The notes under the pieces are model-generated. The model ran no database searches. It was not told the DNA's origin and was given only the letters and a program-made list of their open reading frames with translations. Source: PALSA-1296 sp038210275 (GTDB lineage Bacteria > Bacteroidota > Ignavibacteria > Palsa-1295). From it: DNA of 64,000 nt. Made by a program: the position numbers and the translations under genes. The stretch lies in contig JBBQWV010000006.1 in the NCBI GenBank assembly GCA_038210275.1, positions 1 through 64,000 of the forward strand. The letters run 5' to 3'. Each line of letters begins with the position of its first letter. The first letter of the stretch is position 1. Shown in pieces: positions 18,669 to 27,004 of the stretch.

Positions 18669-18741
18669 GGACCTGTAGCTCATCTGGTAGAGCGCTATGT
18701 TCGCAATGTAGAGGTAAGGGGTTCGAGTCCCCTCGGGTTTA
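18669..18741 (+). tRNA. tRNA-Ala(CGC)-like gene
   Basis: A full cloverleaf can be drawn in 73 bases: acceptor 18669-18675 with 18734-18740, D-stem GCTC/GAGC, anticodon stem CTATG/TGTAG with loop TTCGCAA (anticodon CGC), variable loop AGGTA, T-stem AGGGG/CCCCT with loop TTCGAGT, and discriminator A at 18741. CCA is not encoded. The anticodon reads GCG alanine codons. Oddly the acceptor stem starts with two G:U pairs and has A3:U70 rather than the G3:U70 identity pair of alanine tRNAs, so aminoacylation identity is uncertain. Confidence 0.8.
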
Positions 18742-18786
18742 TGGGGAAAAGATGAAGGCGGAAGTATGAAGGATAAAATTTTAAGT

Positions 18787-18901
18787 GTCATTGCGAGGAA
18801 GGAGCGATAGCGACTGACGAAGCAATCTCAAATCTTAAATGTTTTTCTTACCTTCAAATTTTAGATTGCCACGTCGGGCTAAAGCCCTCCTCGCAATGAC
18901 A
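18787..18901. repeat. GTCATTGCGAG-family dispersed palindrome upstream of def
   Basis: This is a complete element: 'gtcattgcgaggaaggagcg' on the left, 'gcaatctcaaat' and 'attttagattgcc' inside, and 'cctcctcgcaatgac' on the right. It ends 20 bp before the def start codon. Confidence 0.88.
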
Positions 18902-18921
18902 TTATTATTTTCTATACTAAA

Positions 18922-19488
18922 TTGTCTTTTTTACCAATTTTCACATTCGACCATCCTGTTCTTCGCAAGGAAACTTCACAGATCACTGAAGATACTGCCG
19001 AGTTGCAGAAGTTTATTGCTGCTATGCAAAAGACGATGCATCATGCTGAGGGCATTGGATTGGCAGCAAATCAAGTTGGTAAGTCACTTGCGCTGACCGT
19101 TATTGATGTATCCAGCACAAAAGATAATGGGCATATACCGCCACTTGTACTTATTAATCCCATTATTACAGGGACTCACGGTGAATCTGTTTTCGAAGAA
19201 GGCTGCTTAAGCCTGCCGGAAATTCGCGAAGATGTCGTCCGTCCTGAATCAATTGGAATAAAATTCCTGAACGAAGACCTCAAACCAGTCGAAATGGAAG
19301 CCTCCGGTCTCCTCGCCCGCGTCATGCAGCATGAAGTAGATCATCTACACGGTAAATATTTTATTGATTATTTGAGTCCGCTAAAACTCTCATTCTTAAA
19401 AGGCAAACTCAATAAGCTTCGCAAAGGTGAGATAGATACGGATTATCCACTTGCTCCGCCGAGCGGGATGAAGAAGAAGAAAAGGTAA
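18922..19488 (+). CDS. def: Peptide deformylase
   Basis: Def removes the N-formyl group from nascent proteins, using a metal held by one Cys and two His. All three motifs are present in 188 residues: GIGLAANQVG (44-53), EGCLSLP (93-99) and QHEVDH (136-141). The start is a TTG at 18922, since the conserved 'PIFTFDHPVLRK' precedes any ATG. The C-terminal tail is lysine-rich (PPSGMKKKKR). A diverged copy of exactly this tail recurs at 20521-20610 beyond the next gene, see the separate remnant entry. Confidence 0.96.
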   Translation: MSFLPIFTFDHPVLRKETSQITEDTAELQKFIAAMQKTMHHAEGIGLAANQVGKSLALTVIDVSSTKDNGHIPPLVLINPIITGTHGESVFEEGCLSLPEIREDVVRPESIGIKFLNEDLKPVEMEASGLLARVMQHEVDHLHGKYFIDYLSPLKLSFLKGKLNKLRKGEIDTDYPLAPPSGMKKKKR

Positions 19489-19563
19489 TTGCATTGCTTT
19501 AGAGTAGAACAAATTACCCTTTATCATGTGAATCTTTTTGAGTCCTAAACTCTTCTATTTAGC

Positions 19564-20415
19564 ATGAAAATCATTATATTCCTAATTCTTCTTGGTTTTT
19601 TTTCTGTTACAGAAGCCATGACGGTTGATTCTGCGAAATGGCAGTTACCTGATTCTACAGTACTACAGTTTACAATTGCTGGTCTGTTTCATAATTATCA
19701 TATACAACTTGATCAGAATGGATTTCCAGCTGGACCGAATAATTACAATTTTAATTCGACTTCCTTGGTAACATTTTATCCTGTGACTATTTCACAATCT
19801 GATACCAACTGGATTTATGTTGACTCTACTCAAACTTTAAACTATTATAGCAGTATTTCGCCGTATCCCTACTTACACTATAATACCACTATGCAGATTA
19901 TTTTGGATTCAGCAACTCATCGCATTCGCTCATTTACTATAAATTATGATTATGCTAGTATACCTTCATCATCTCTTAAATATACCATATCCATTTCCGG
20001 ATTAAAATATACAATAAAAAATTTGATTGCAGAAGATAGTGATATAACCAAAAACCTCCTTGAAGTAGCTTATTCTTACAAAGAAGGTGCGCACTCAAAT
20101 GATTATGGTGGACAAGATTTAATTCAAGCAGCAAAGATAAATATTTCAGGCGCACTCAATTATAATCTTCTTGATATTCCTTTAGTTGCTCAAAAATCGG
20201 ATATACCAATTGTACGCTATGGCACAAATCGAATAACTATATTGATGCCTTCTCAAAATCATAGCAAAGAAATTATACTCTATTCTATGCTTGGTGTTTT
20301 GGTCAGTAGAGTCCCTATCATTAATGGTATAGTTGAGTTTCAAACATCTAACATTCCACGAGGTGTTTACTTTGCTCTTTCAGATGCTCTCAGCGTAAAA
20401 GTATTGATTCAATAA
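19564..20415 (+). CDS. Secreted protein with T9SS-like C terminus
   Basis: The 283-residue product has a signal peptide (MKIIIFLILLGFFSVTEA), a Tyr/Ser/Asn-rich beta-type body of unknown function, and a C-terminal stretch 'ILMPSQNHSKEIILYSMLGVLVSRVPIINGIVEFQTSNIPRGVYFALSDALSVKVLIQ' that resembles a divergent T9SS sorting domain. It is more AT-rich than def and sits between def and the displaced def tail, so it is probably acquired cargo. Confidence 0.7.
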   Translation: MKIIIFLILLGFFSVTEAMTVDSAKWQLPDSTVLQFTIAGLFHNYHIQLDQNGFPAGPNNYNFNSTSLVTFYPVTISQSDTNWIYVDSTQTLNYYSSISPYPYLHYNTTMQIILDSATHRIRSFTINYDYASIPSSSLKYTISISGLKYTIKNLIAEDSDITKNLLEVAYSYKEGAHSNDYGGQDLIQAAKINISGALNYNLLDIPLVAQKSDIPIVRYGTNRITILMPSQNHSKEIILYSMLGVLVSRVPIINGIVEFQTSNIPRGVYFALSDALSVKVLIQ

Positions 20416-20520
20416 TTGATTCTATATACTAATCCGAAATCACAAATTCCGAACAGATGTCCCTTCTTTGCGGAAATACGCACAAAAAAAAATGCTCTTG
20501 ATCTAAAAATACTGTTTTAA

Positions 20521-20610
20521 AAGGGTAAATTCAATAAACTTCGCAAGGGAGAAATTGAAACAGAGTATGCGCTTGCTCCGCCGAGTGGGATGAAGAAGAA
20601 GAAAAGATAG
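20521..20610 (+). pseudogene. Displaced 3' end of a peptide deformylase gene
   Basis: Twenty-nine codons plus stop read KGKFNKLRKGEIETEYALAP and on to PPSGMKKKKR, aligning with the last 29 residues of intact Def with four conservative changes. By hand I count about 16 mismatches in 90 bases, most of them synonymous. The frame is closed just upstream by a TAA, so it is not expressed as a protein. It is the former end of a functional def allele. Confidence 0.88.
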
Positions 20611-20612
20611 TT

Positions 20613-20693
20613 ACATCTCTTTCTGACGGAGAATATTTTGTGCGGATCAGAGGGCAAGAATATTCAAGTAGTATAAAGATTCGGAAAAACTAA
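20613..20693 (+). pseudogene. Remnant of a T9SS C-terminal sorting domain
   Basis: Directly after the def remnant, codons read TSLSDGEYFVRIRGQEYSSS then IKIRKN and stop. The pattern 'L-x-D/N-G-x-Y-x-V-x-I...I-K-I-x-K' is the usual last strand pair of a T9SS sorting domain. It has no start or body. It resembles the end of a secreted-protein gene like the one at 19564, which suggests that a former def plus secreted-protein pair was replaced. Confidence 0.65.
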
Positions 20694-20715
20694 TTATACT
20701 CCGTGCACAAGTTAA

Positions 20716-20748
20716 ACAAAACCGCAAGGCAACGTGCGGTTTTGTTTT
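20716..20748 (+). terminator. Rho-independent terminator after the remnants
   Basis: 'aaaaccgca' pairs with 'tgcggtttt' through an 8-base loop and is followed by a T-rich tail. It would have ended the transcript of the lost gene whose 3' remnant lies just upstream. Confidence 0.85.
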
Positions 20749-20749
20749 A

Positions 20750-21005
20750 TAGTCCCGGCAGGGACGATTTACTAACAGCCCAGGGTGAAGCAAAGCGTAA
20801 CCCTGGGACACGAAACCCAATAAATACCTAAGTCCTGAAAGGGCGATTTACTAACAGCCCAGGGTGAAGCGAAGCGTAACCCTGGGACACGAGACCCAAT
20901 AAATACCAAAGCCCTGTAAGGGCGAAGTACTAAAAGCCCAGGGTGAAGCGAAGCGTAACCCTGGGACATGAAACCCAATAAATCCCAAAGCCCTGAAAGG
21001 GCGAT
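20750..21005 (+). repeat. Tandem REP/BIME-like array, about 85-bp units
   Basis: At least three units repeat two small palindromes. The first is 'agccctgaaagggcg' (variants 'agtcccggcagggacg', 'agccctgtaagggcg'). The second is 'cccagggtgaagc' with 'cgtaaccctggga', joined by 'aacccaataaat'. The array abuts the 3' end of the RAYT transposase gene. An inverted partner lies beyond the gene at 21480-21545. This is the standard arrangement of REP sequences around their mobilising RAYT. Confidence 0.88.
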
Positions 21006-21006
21006 G

Positions 21007-21468
21007 TTATTCCGTCTCGTCATCATGCCATAAATATTTCGGATCATATTCAACGCCTGCCGCCTGTAATATCTCTTCAAATTCTTCCTGAAATGTTTTC
21101 TTCCGATGGTGTTCTTCCTGATTTTGAATATATTGAATAACATTTTTGAGGTGACTTGCGCTCACGCTAAATGCACCGTACCCTCCCTGCCATTTAAATT
21201 GCTTACCGATTTTGTTTTTTAACCATGATGATGATTTTGCTTTGATCTCACGGAGAATCGTTGCAACAGAGACCTCGCGTCCAAGATCGATAAGAAGATG
21301 AATATGATCGGGCATTCCGCCTTCAGCTATGAAATGTGAACGATTGTCATTTAATATAGGAGTTATGTATCTGGCGAATTCTGTATGGAGTTGTAGAGTA
21401 AGGACAGGTTCGCGGCGTTTCGTGCTGAAGACGATGTGAAGATAAATTGGTCCGTAGGATTGTGGCAT
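21007..21468 (-). CDS. RAYT: REP-associated IS200/IS605-type Y1 transposase
   Basis: The 153-residue protein is a Y1-family HUH transposase. The catalytic HUH pair is in 'GGMPDHIHLLIDLGR', and the tyrosine helix is probably 'KNVIQYIQNQEEHHRKKTFQEEF'. The N terminus 'SYGPIYLHIVFSTKRREPVL' is typical of the family. REP arrays flank the gene on both sides, which marks it as a RAYT rather than a free insertion sequence; such proteins process REP palindromes as single-stranded DNA. It appears intact and is the only transposase in the window. Confidence 0.92.
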   Translation of the reverse strand: MPQSYGPIYLHIVFSTKRREPVLTLQLHTEFARYITPILNDNRSHFIAEGGMPDHIHLLIDLGREVSVATILREIKAKSSSWLKNKIGKQFKWQGGYGAFSVSASHLKNVIQYIQNQEEHHRKKTFQEEFEEILQAAGVEYDPKYLWHDDETE

Positions 21469-21479
21469 CTCTTTACTTC

Positions 21480-21545
21480 GCCCTTTCAGGGCTTGAAAAT
21501 TATTTGTTATTTTTTACCTAGGGTTTCACCCTAGGCTATAAGTAC
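21480..21545 (-). repeat. Inverted REP unit upstream of RAYT
   Basis: 'cgccctttcagggctt' is the reverse complement of the REP core in 20750-21005, and 'cctagggtttcaccctagg' is a second palindrome. It lies directly before the RAYT start codon, so the gene is bracketed by REPs in inverted orientation. Confidence 0.85.
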
Positions 21546-21965
21546 TCCGTCGCTACGCGACTAATATTTCAAAACATTCCTTCCTGTCCGCTCATCTTCA
21601 TTTCCTTCTGAGCTCTCTTAAAAGTCAAGCTGCCATTGCCGAGGTCTCGGAATTCGGGGCGTTTGGTCTTCTGGATTCCCGCTTTCGCGGGAATGATAGG
21701 ATTATAGGTGCCTATTATTAGCAACATAAATATACGAAGAAAATATGCCCTGACGACGAAAAAAAGAAATCTTAAATTAATTTTCTAAAATGCCGAAATT
21801 TTATGTGGGCACCTATTGCATTTTGAAAATCAATTCCGTATATTAGTCTACGCTTTGATGGGCACCTACCGCCTGGTGGCGGCAAGCTAAAACTTTAAAG
21901 CTAAAAGCTAAAAGGGGCTCAGGGGAAATATTCAAAATTAAAATGTAAAATTGGGGGAAAAAACT
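21546..21965. repeat. Gene-free stretch with small inverted-repeat element
   Basis: No gene is evident. Positions 21713-21816 are bounded by TATAGGTGC and GCACCTAT and contain 'ataaatatacgaa', matching the element at 314-403. A further 'gggcaccta' lies at 21860-21868. 'ttcccgctttcgcgggaat' at 21676-21694 is a short palindrome. The last part precedes the next gene and has a purine-rich 'gggggaaaaaact' ribosome-binding region. Confidence 0.6.
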
Positions 21966-22796
21966 ATGAATTCATATTTGAATTTCGAACAGGGAGAGAT
22001 CTCTATTTATTTGGCGGGCAATGCTTTAACGAACTTGCAGCTTAGCTTGGGTCAAGCAGAGGCTATCCGAAGGGATAAGCGCCACGGAGCAGTACTTTAT
22101 ATCAATACTTCGTTTACTACACGCAGGTTTTTATCAGCCTGGAGGGAACATATCTCCTCAACCGAAGGCATTTACTCGCTTGATTGCCCATTAGGTGAGC
22201 TTCTGGGGGAATTCGATGAAATAATGAAAATGGTCGAAAAGCATAACATTCGGCAGATCATTATCAATAATTGGGAATATGGCTTCAAAGACTCTCGCAG
22301 AAAAGAACAAGCGATCTTCGGGCTTCAGGAATTTCTCAATAAAGGTGTTTCGGTTCTGGTTTATGCGCAGTCGAATCCGGAAAAAACGTTTGCCGGGAAG
22401 ATCATGCACGGAGGACTCGGAAAACTTTCGGGGCTTTCAATTTCCATTAATGACCTTACAAAACGACAGAAAACCGAAGAGAAACAAGATGCAATAATCA
22501 GCGAAGATGTAAATTTAGTTGCCAATGAAATCAATGACTTAGATACCCTCCAACCGCATATCTGGTTGGAAGATATTAAGGAGCCGATAGGAAGTGTTTT
22601 TTCGGTGACGGAAAGCGGCATTATCTCACAAAAAATGGTAAGCAAACATCTTCCGATGTCGAACAAGAACCGTAAGCTGCTGGCAGAGTACGAAAAACTT
22701 CATGGTAAATCAGTTCTTCCTGGTGAAAGTTATCGCCAAATGTTTGACCGGGTTGTGGGTATTATGATTGCAGAAGAAGAACTTGTGGAAGCATAG
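21966..22796 (+). CDS. Unknown protein, possible RecA-like fold without Walker A
   Basis: I start at the ATG at 21966 because 'gggggaaaaa' lies in front; a TTG at 21951 is also open. The 276 residues show an alternating strand-helix pattern: 'HGAVLYINTSFTTRRFLSAW', 'IRQIIINNWEYGF', 'GVSVLVYAQSNP' and 'LSGLSISINDL', as in RecA/DnaB-type ATPase cores, but I see no P-loop GxxxxGK[T/S]. The C terminus (from about 200) is charged and includes 'KNRKLLAEYEKLHGK'. It stands alone between a repeat region and another palindrome. Function unknown; a degenerate RecA-like protein is a guess. Confidence 0.65.
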   Translation: MNSYLNFEQGEISIYLAGNALTNLQLSLGQAEAIRRDKRHGAVLYINTSFTTRRFLSAWREHISSTEGIYSLDCPLGELLGEFDEIMKMVEKHNIRQIIINNWEYGFKDSRRKEQAIFGLQEFLNKGVSVLVYAQSNPEKTFAGKIMHGGLGKLSGLSISINDLTKRQKTEEKQDAIISEDVNLVANEINDLDTLQPHIWLEDIKEPIGSVFSVTESGIISQKMVSKHLPMSNKNRKLLAEYEKLHGKSVLPGESYRQMFDRVVGIMIAEEELVEA

Positions 22797-22827
22797 GCTG
22801 TCAGTTGTGCGTCAGTTTGAAATTAAT

Positions 22828-22943
22828 GTCATTGCGAGGGGGACTTTAGTCCGACGAAGCAATCTCAAATCTTGAGGTTTTGCTCATTTTCCGGATTTGA
22901 GATTGCTTCGTCAGTCGCTACGCTCCTTCCTCGCAATGACACA
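22828..22943. repeat. GTCATTGCGAG-family dispersed palindrome
   Basis: A complete copy, from 'gtcattgcgagggggactt' to 'ccttcctcgcaatgac', with inner arms 'gcaatctcaaatctt' and 'atttgagattgc'. It lies between the unknown gene and ahcY. Confidence 0.88.
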
Positions 22944-23052
22944 TTTAAAACTGTACCGCTACCCAATAGCTGTTTTCCGAACGAAGCCTCGTCATCTTCT
23001 GTTATACGCGCGCACAAAAATTTCACTACTAATCTAAAAATACTGTACTACT

Positions 23053-24336
23053 ATGGACGAGAAAAAGGGTATATATAAAGTTAAAGATATTACGTTAGCT
23101 GATGCAGGACGTCGTCAGATCGAATGGGCTGAAAGCCGTATGCCGGTGCTTATGGCACTTCGCGAAAAGTACTCGAAGTCTAAGCCTTTAACAGGCTATA
23201 AGATCGCGGGATGTTTGCATGTTACCAAAGAAACAGCCGTCCTCATCGAGACTCTTGCAGCAGCAGGTGCTGAAGTTTCTTGGAGCGGATGTAATCCCCT
23301 CTCGACCAATGATGAAGTTGCTGCTGCTCTTGCAGTCGGTGGCGCTACACAGATCTTCGCATGGTACGGTATGAACGTCGAAGAATTTTACTGGTGTATT
23401 GATCGCACTCTCGATTTCAAGCCGAACCTCACTCTTGATGACGGCGCTGATCTTATTTTTACTGTCCATAATAAATATCCTGAACTCGCTGCCGATATTA
23501 TCGGTGGTACAGAAGAAACTACGACGGGCGTTCACCGCCTACGTGCAATGGCTGATGATGGCAAGATGTTGTATCCTGTTATCGCAGTGAATGATGCTGA
23601 GACGAAATGGGATTTTGATAACGTCTATGGCACAGGTCAATCAACTCTTGATGGTGTTATCCGTGCAACATCAGTTCTTCTTGCAGGCAAAAATGTTGTT
23701 GTCGCAGGTTATGGGCATTGCGGTAAAGGTGTAGCAACTCGTGCAAAAGGCATGGGAGCAAATGTTATCGTAACAGAAGTAAAGGCGACTGCCGCGCTGA
23801 AAGCCACACTCGAAGGTATGCAGGTCATGCCGATGGATGAAGCTGCAAAGGTCGGTGATATTTTCATCACTGCAACAGGCGTAAAAGATATCCTTGTTGG
23901 TCGTCATTATGATTCAATGAGAGATGGCGCTATCTTTTGTAACACAGGGCATTATGATTGTGAGATCAACATCCCCGATCTCGAATCACGCTCAGCAAAT
24001 CACCGCACGATCCGTGCTAATTGCGAAGAGTATTTGCTCTCCGGAAACCGCAGAGTATATCTTTTAGCACAGGGACGTTTGGTAAATCTTGCTGCTGCTG
24101 AAGGACATCCTTCAGAAGTTATGGATATGAGCTTTGCAAATCAGTTCATGTCTCAGTTAAGACTCGTTGGTGTTCACAAAGGTGAAGAGATCATGGAACG
24201 CGGAAAGGTCTATGACATTCCGGTCGAACAAGATCAGGAGATCGCAGGTGTGAAACTCTCTACCAGCGGATTCAAGATTGATACTCTTACCGAAGAGCAG
24301 CTTGCCTACTCACTCGATTACGCAGCAGGAACCTGA
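23053..24336 (+). CDS. ahcY: Adenosylhomocysteinase (S-adenosyl-L-homocysteine hydrolase)
   Basis: AhcY reversibly splits S-adenosylhomocysteine to adenosine and homocysteine, clearing the by-product of methyltransferases; homocysteine can then feed the trans-sulfuration genes at 9384-11992. The 427 residues match the family. Seen: 'MPVLMALREKYSKSKPLTGYKIAGCLHVTKETAVLIETLAAAGAEVSW', the NAD-binding 'VVVAGYGHCGKGVATRAKGMGANV', 'FCNTGHYDCEI', and the C-terminal tail that reaches into the partner subunit. ATG start. Its last 197 bases occur again, slightly diverged, at 26764-26975 beyond an inserted gene. Confidence 0.97.
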   Translation: MDEKKGIYKVKDITLADAGRRQIEWAESRMPVLMALREKYSKSKPLTGYKIAGCLHVTKETAVLIETLAAAGAEVSWSGCNPLSTNDEVAAALAVGGATQIFAWYGMNVEEFYWCIDRTLDFKPNLTLDDGADLIFTVHNKYPELAADIIGGTEETTTGVHRLRAMADDGKMLYPVIAVNDAETKWDFDNVYGTGQSTLDGVIRATSVLLAGKNVVVAGYGHCGKGVATRAKGMGANVIVTEVKATAALKATLEGMQVMPMDEAAKVGDIFITATGVKDILVGRHYDSMRDGAIFCNTGHYDCEINIPDLESRSANHRTIRANCEEYLLSGNRRVYLLAQGRLVNLAAAEGHPSEVMDMSFANQFMSQLRLVGVHKGEEIMERGKVYDIPVEQDQEIAGVKLSTSGFKIDTLTEEQLAYSLDYAAGT

Positions 24337-24360
24337 GCATTTAGCTTAAGTTAGAATTCA

Positions 24361-24398
24361 AAAAGAGGGATTTCGCGGAAGTGGAATCCCTCTTTTTT
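24361..24398 (+). terminator. Terminator of ahcY
   Basis: 'aaaagagggatt' pairs with 'aatccctctttt' around a loop with 'tcgcggaagtgg', followed by Ts. It lies between the convergent ends of ahcY and the M23 peptidase gene and may serve both. A diverged equivalent follows the displaced ahcY end at 27005. Confidence 0.9.
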
Positions 24399-24420
24399 GT
24401 AAGATACCCTTTAAATCTGA

Positions 24421-26670
24421 CTAATACTTGACAATCTTTACAATCTTATTCCCTTTTACAGAATTTAAGACCATATAATAAATCCCTCCCGGTTCTCCGG
24501 AAATATCGATTTCCCTCTGTATCTGTTGCCCATCCGAGTTAAAAATGTTCTCTCCAAGAATATTGTAGATTTTGATCGCGTTTATTATCGTTGATGTAGT
24601 CTCTATAATGATCTTCCCTATTGTAGGATTCGGATAAATACGAATAGACTCTTCAATAACAGAATTATTTATTCCTGTAGTACTGATAGTATAGCAAGCC
24701 GACGTATCATAGCATCCATTGGTAGACAGACGGACGGCGTAACTTCCCTGACTGCTTGCAGTATATGTTTGGCTTGTAGCACCGGCAATTGGTGCAAAGT
24801 TTTTGCTACAATCGAGCCATTGATATTCCGCATTCATCGCATCAGAAATCAAAATTGATCCGTTCTGAGTAACTGTACGAACCGGCAAGGGATTGATCGT
24901 AACCGTTGCTGTTGATGAGGTTGCCATGCATCCGTTGTCATTCGTTACTTTTACAAAATATGTACCGGACTTTGAAACAGTAATGCTGCGGGTATTTGCG
25001 CCGGAACTCCACAAATAAGTCTTGGCCGGATCAGCAGTGAGTGTGACATTGTCTCCTTCACAAAGTGTCATTGATCCGCTCGGATTAATAACTGCGATAG
25101 GTGCTGCAATCACTTGAACAATCGTTGTGTCTGAAGTTGCCGAACAGCCGTTTGAATTTGTTATTGTTACGAAATATTTTCCAGGATTTGAAACGACGAT
25201 CTGCTGAGTTGTGTCGCCATTACTCCAGGAATAAGAAGTTGCAGCCGTAGCTGACAGAATTACAGAATCGCCTTTGCAGAAAGATAATGAACCGTTAGGA
25301 ATGACTGCTGAAACTGGCAATGGAACAACGGTAACGGTCGTTGCAGGAGAAGTCGCCGAACAACCCATTGGAGTTTTCACCGATACGGAATAATCGCCGG
25401 ACTGTGATACTGTAATGCTCTTGGTTGTCGCCCCGGTATTCCAAAGATACGAACTTGCATCAGAAGAAGTGAGTATGATGGAATCACCCGAGCAAATATT
25501 GAGAGACTTTGTTGAAGAAATTCTGGCACCAGCCACATCAAACCGCTTCGAACAGGTTATTCCGTTATATGTTGTTTCGAATGTATATGTTCCGGGTAAT
25601 GATGGCAGCGTTTTATACCAGTACCACCACGTTGCAATATAGTTTGAAGTACTGTTGTGGATCCAATTACTAAATATTGTTCCATCCGGATTCAGTATCT
25701 TACATGTTGCCGTCAAACCTTTCGTTTCATTACGTATGAATATTGCAAAGACTGTTTTTGCATTCGGCGCATAACAACTGTCTTCGTATGGTGTTTCTGT
25801 GTTGGGGCATGCAGGCATGATAGGAACATCTGTATGAACTGAGGCTTTAATGATCGCAGGTTCTGTATACTGTGGCTGCACTGCCCACCAAGATGTTGCA
25901 CTAAGTGAATTACACGTTCCTGAAAATGGGTCGGTTCTGGTAGAATATGTGCCCCCGCTCCAGACTTCGAAATGGAGATGGGGAGCTGTGGAATTGCCGG
26001 AACTCCCGACCGTCCCCAGAAACTCGCCTACTGCAACAGTCTGTCCGACCATTTTGCTCGTAAGAGAATTCTTTTTCATGTGATAATAGATCGAAGATGA
26101 ACCGTCTGCATGTCGAAGTACAATATAGTTAGGAGTTAGATTATTCATCGCGCAATTCTTATCAAAATTCCCATCCACCTTCGCCACTATCGTCCCTGTA
26201 GCTGCGGCGATCACCTGAATCTGATCATGGTCCATCTTATAGAATGGGAAAGGAGTAATTCCTATATCGGTACCGGCATGTCCGTCATAAGTGGTTGAAC
26301 CACAGTTATAGTCCTTTATCGTACCGGTGGATTGATCCTGATCAACATAATTAAAAATGGCATAATAACTGCAGTCGGAGAATCCCGGAGTTGTCTTCAG
26401 TGGCCAATTAAATTTTACTGCCGATGCTGTTCCAAGAACTTGGTTGCCATTATGTTTGTCCAAATGCAATAACTTTACGTTCGCAGCACATTGCGCTTCA
26501 ATGAGTCGATATTGCTCAGGGGAAATGCAAGGATTACCGGCATCGTTGATTCCGATCAAATATTCTCCGCCACCATCAGGGATGATCTCCAAGGGAAGAC
26601 TCTGGGCAAATGCCTTTAAAGGTAAAACCGCAATGAGAAAGAGAAATGAACACTTCCTGATCGTATTCAT
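24421..26670 (-). CDS. M23-type metallopeptidase with T9SS sorting domain
   Basis: I start at the ATG at 26670, which gives a signal peptide (MNTIRKCSFLFLIAVLPLKAFAQ) and about 749 residues; the open frame extends to 26760 without function. The N-terminal half holds a LytM/M23 fold with the Zn ligands visible in 'YDGHAGTDIGI' and 'APHLHFEVWSGG', so it likely cuts peptidoglycan or other peptides outside the cell. Next come three near-identical Ig/PKD-like repeats marked by 'C.GDS/NVTLTA...YLWSSG/NG.TT.SITVS.SG.Y.V.VTN..GC.ATS'. The C terminus ('RIYPNPTIGKIIIETTS...GGIYYMVLNSVKGNKIVKIVKY') is a T9SS domain. It is inserted, in opposite orientation, between ahcY and the displaced ahcY end. Confidence 0.88.
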   Translation of the reverse strand: MNTIRKCSFLFLIAVLPLKAFAQSLPLEIIPDGGGEYLIGINDAGNPCISPEQYRLIEAQCAANVKLLHLDKHNGNQVLGTASAVKFNWPLKTTPGFSDCSYYAIFNYVDQDQSTGTIKDYNCGSTTYDGHAGTDIGITPFPFYKMDHDQIQVIAAATGTIVAKVDGNFDKNCAMNNLTPNYIVLRHADGSSSIYYHMKKNSLTSKMVGQTVAVGEFLGTVGSSGNSTAPHLHFEVWSGGTYSTRTDPFSGTCNSLSATSWWAVQPQYTEPAIIKASVHTDVPIMPACPNTETPYEDSCYAPNAKTVFAIFIRNETKGLTATCKILNPDGTIFSNWIHNSTSNYIATWWYWYKTLPSLPGTYTFETTYNGITCSKRFDVAGARISSTKSLNICSGDSIILTSSDASSYLWNTGATTKSITVSQSGDYSVSVKTPMGCSATSPATTVTVVPLPVSAVIPNGSLSFCKGDSVILSATAATSYSWSNGDTTQQIVVSNPGKYFVTITNSNGCSATSDTTIVQVIAAPIAVINPSGSMTLCEGDNVTLTADPAKTYLWSSGANTRSITVSKSGTYFVKVTNDNGCMATSSTATVTINPLPVRTVTQNGSILISDAMNAEYQWLDCSKNFAPIAGATSQTYTASSQGSYAVRLSTNGCYDTSACYTISTTGINNSVIEESIRIYPNPTIGKIIIETTSTIINAIKIYNILGENIFNSDGQQIQREIDISGEPGGIYYMVLNSVKGNKIVKIVKY

Positions 26671-26763
26671 AGCAATATAATTTGGATGATAATGACACTG
26701 TAATATGTCCGTCGTACATCCTATGGTTCCATGTGGTTTCTTAGAGTCATGAGAATGCATCAG

Positions 26764-26975
26764 GGATGGGATCGGGAAATCAGTTCATATCTCAGTAAAG
26801 ACTCGTCGGCATTCACAAAGGTGAAGAGATCATGGAACGCGGAAAGGTCTATGACATTCCCGTGGAGCAGGATCAGGAGATCGCAGGTGTGAAACTCTCA
26901 ACCAGCGGATTCAAGATTGATGCACTTACCGAAGAGCAGCTTGCCTACTCACTCGATTACGCAGCAGGAACCTGA
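26764..26975 (+). pseudogene. Displaced 3' end of an ahcY gene
   Basis: From 'aatcagttcat' to TGA the sequence matches the end of ahcY with about 12 mismatches in 197 bases. It encodes HKGEEIMERGKVYDIP and on to SLDYAAGT. A TTA-to-TAA change near its start puts a stop in the reading frame, and no start is available. It is the former ahcY terminus left behind when DNA carrying the M23 peptidase gene was inserted. Confidence 0.95.
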
Positions 26976-27004
26976 GGTAATTACGAATTAGAAATCACGA
27001 TTTA

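Noticed and set aside
20750..21005. Regular tandem repeats that might be a CRISPR array
   Set aside because: Units contain two palindromes with nearly identical 'spacers' (aacccaataaat) and sit beside a RAYT; no Cas genes. They are REP units.
20772..21143. 123-aa open frame over the REP array
   Set aside because: It is a translation of the repeats (three similar blocks) overlapping the RAYT gene end; no independent coding evidence.
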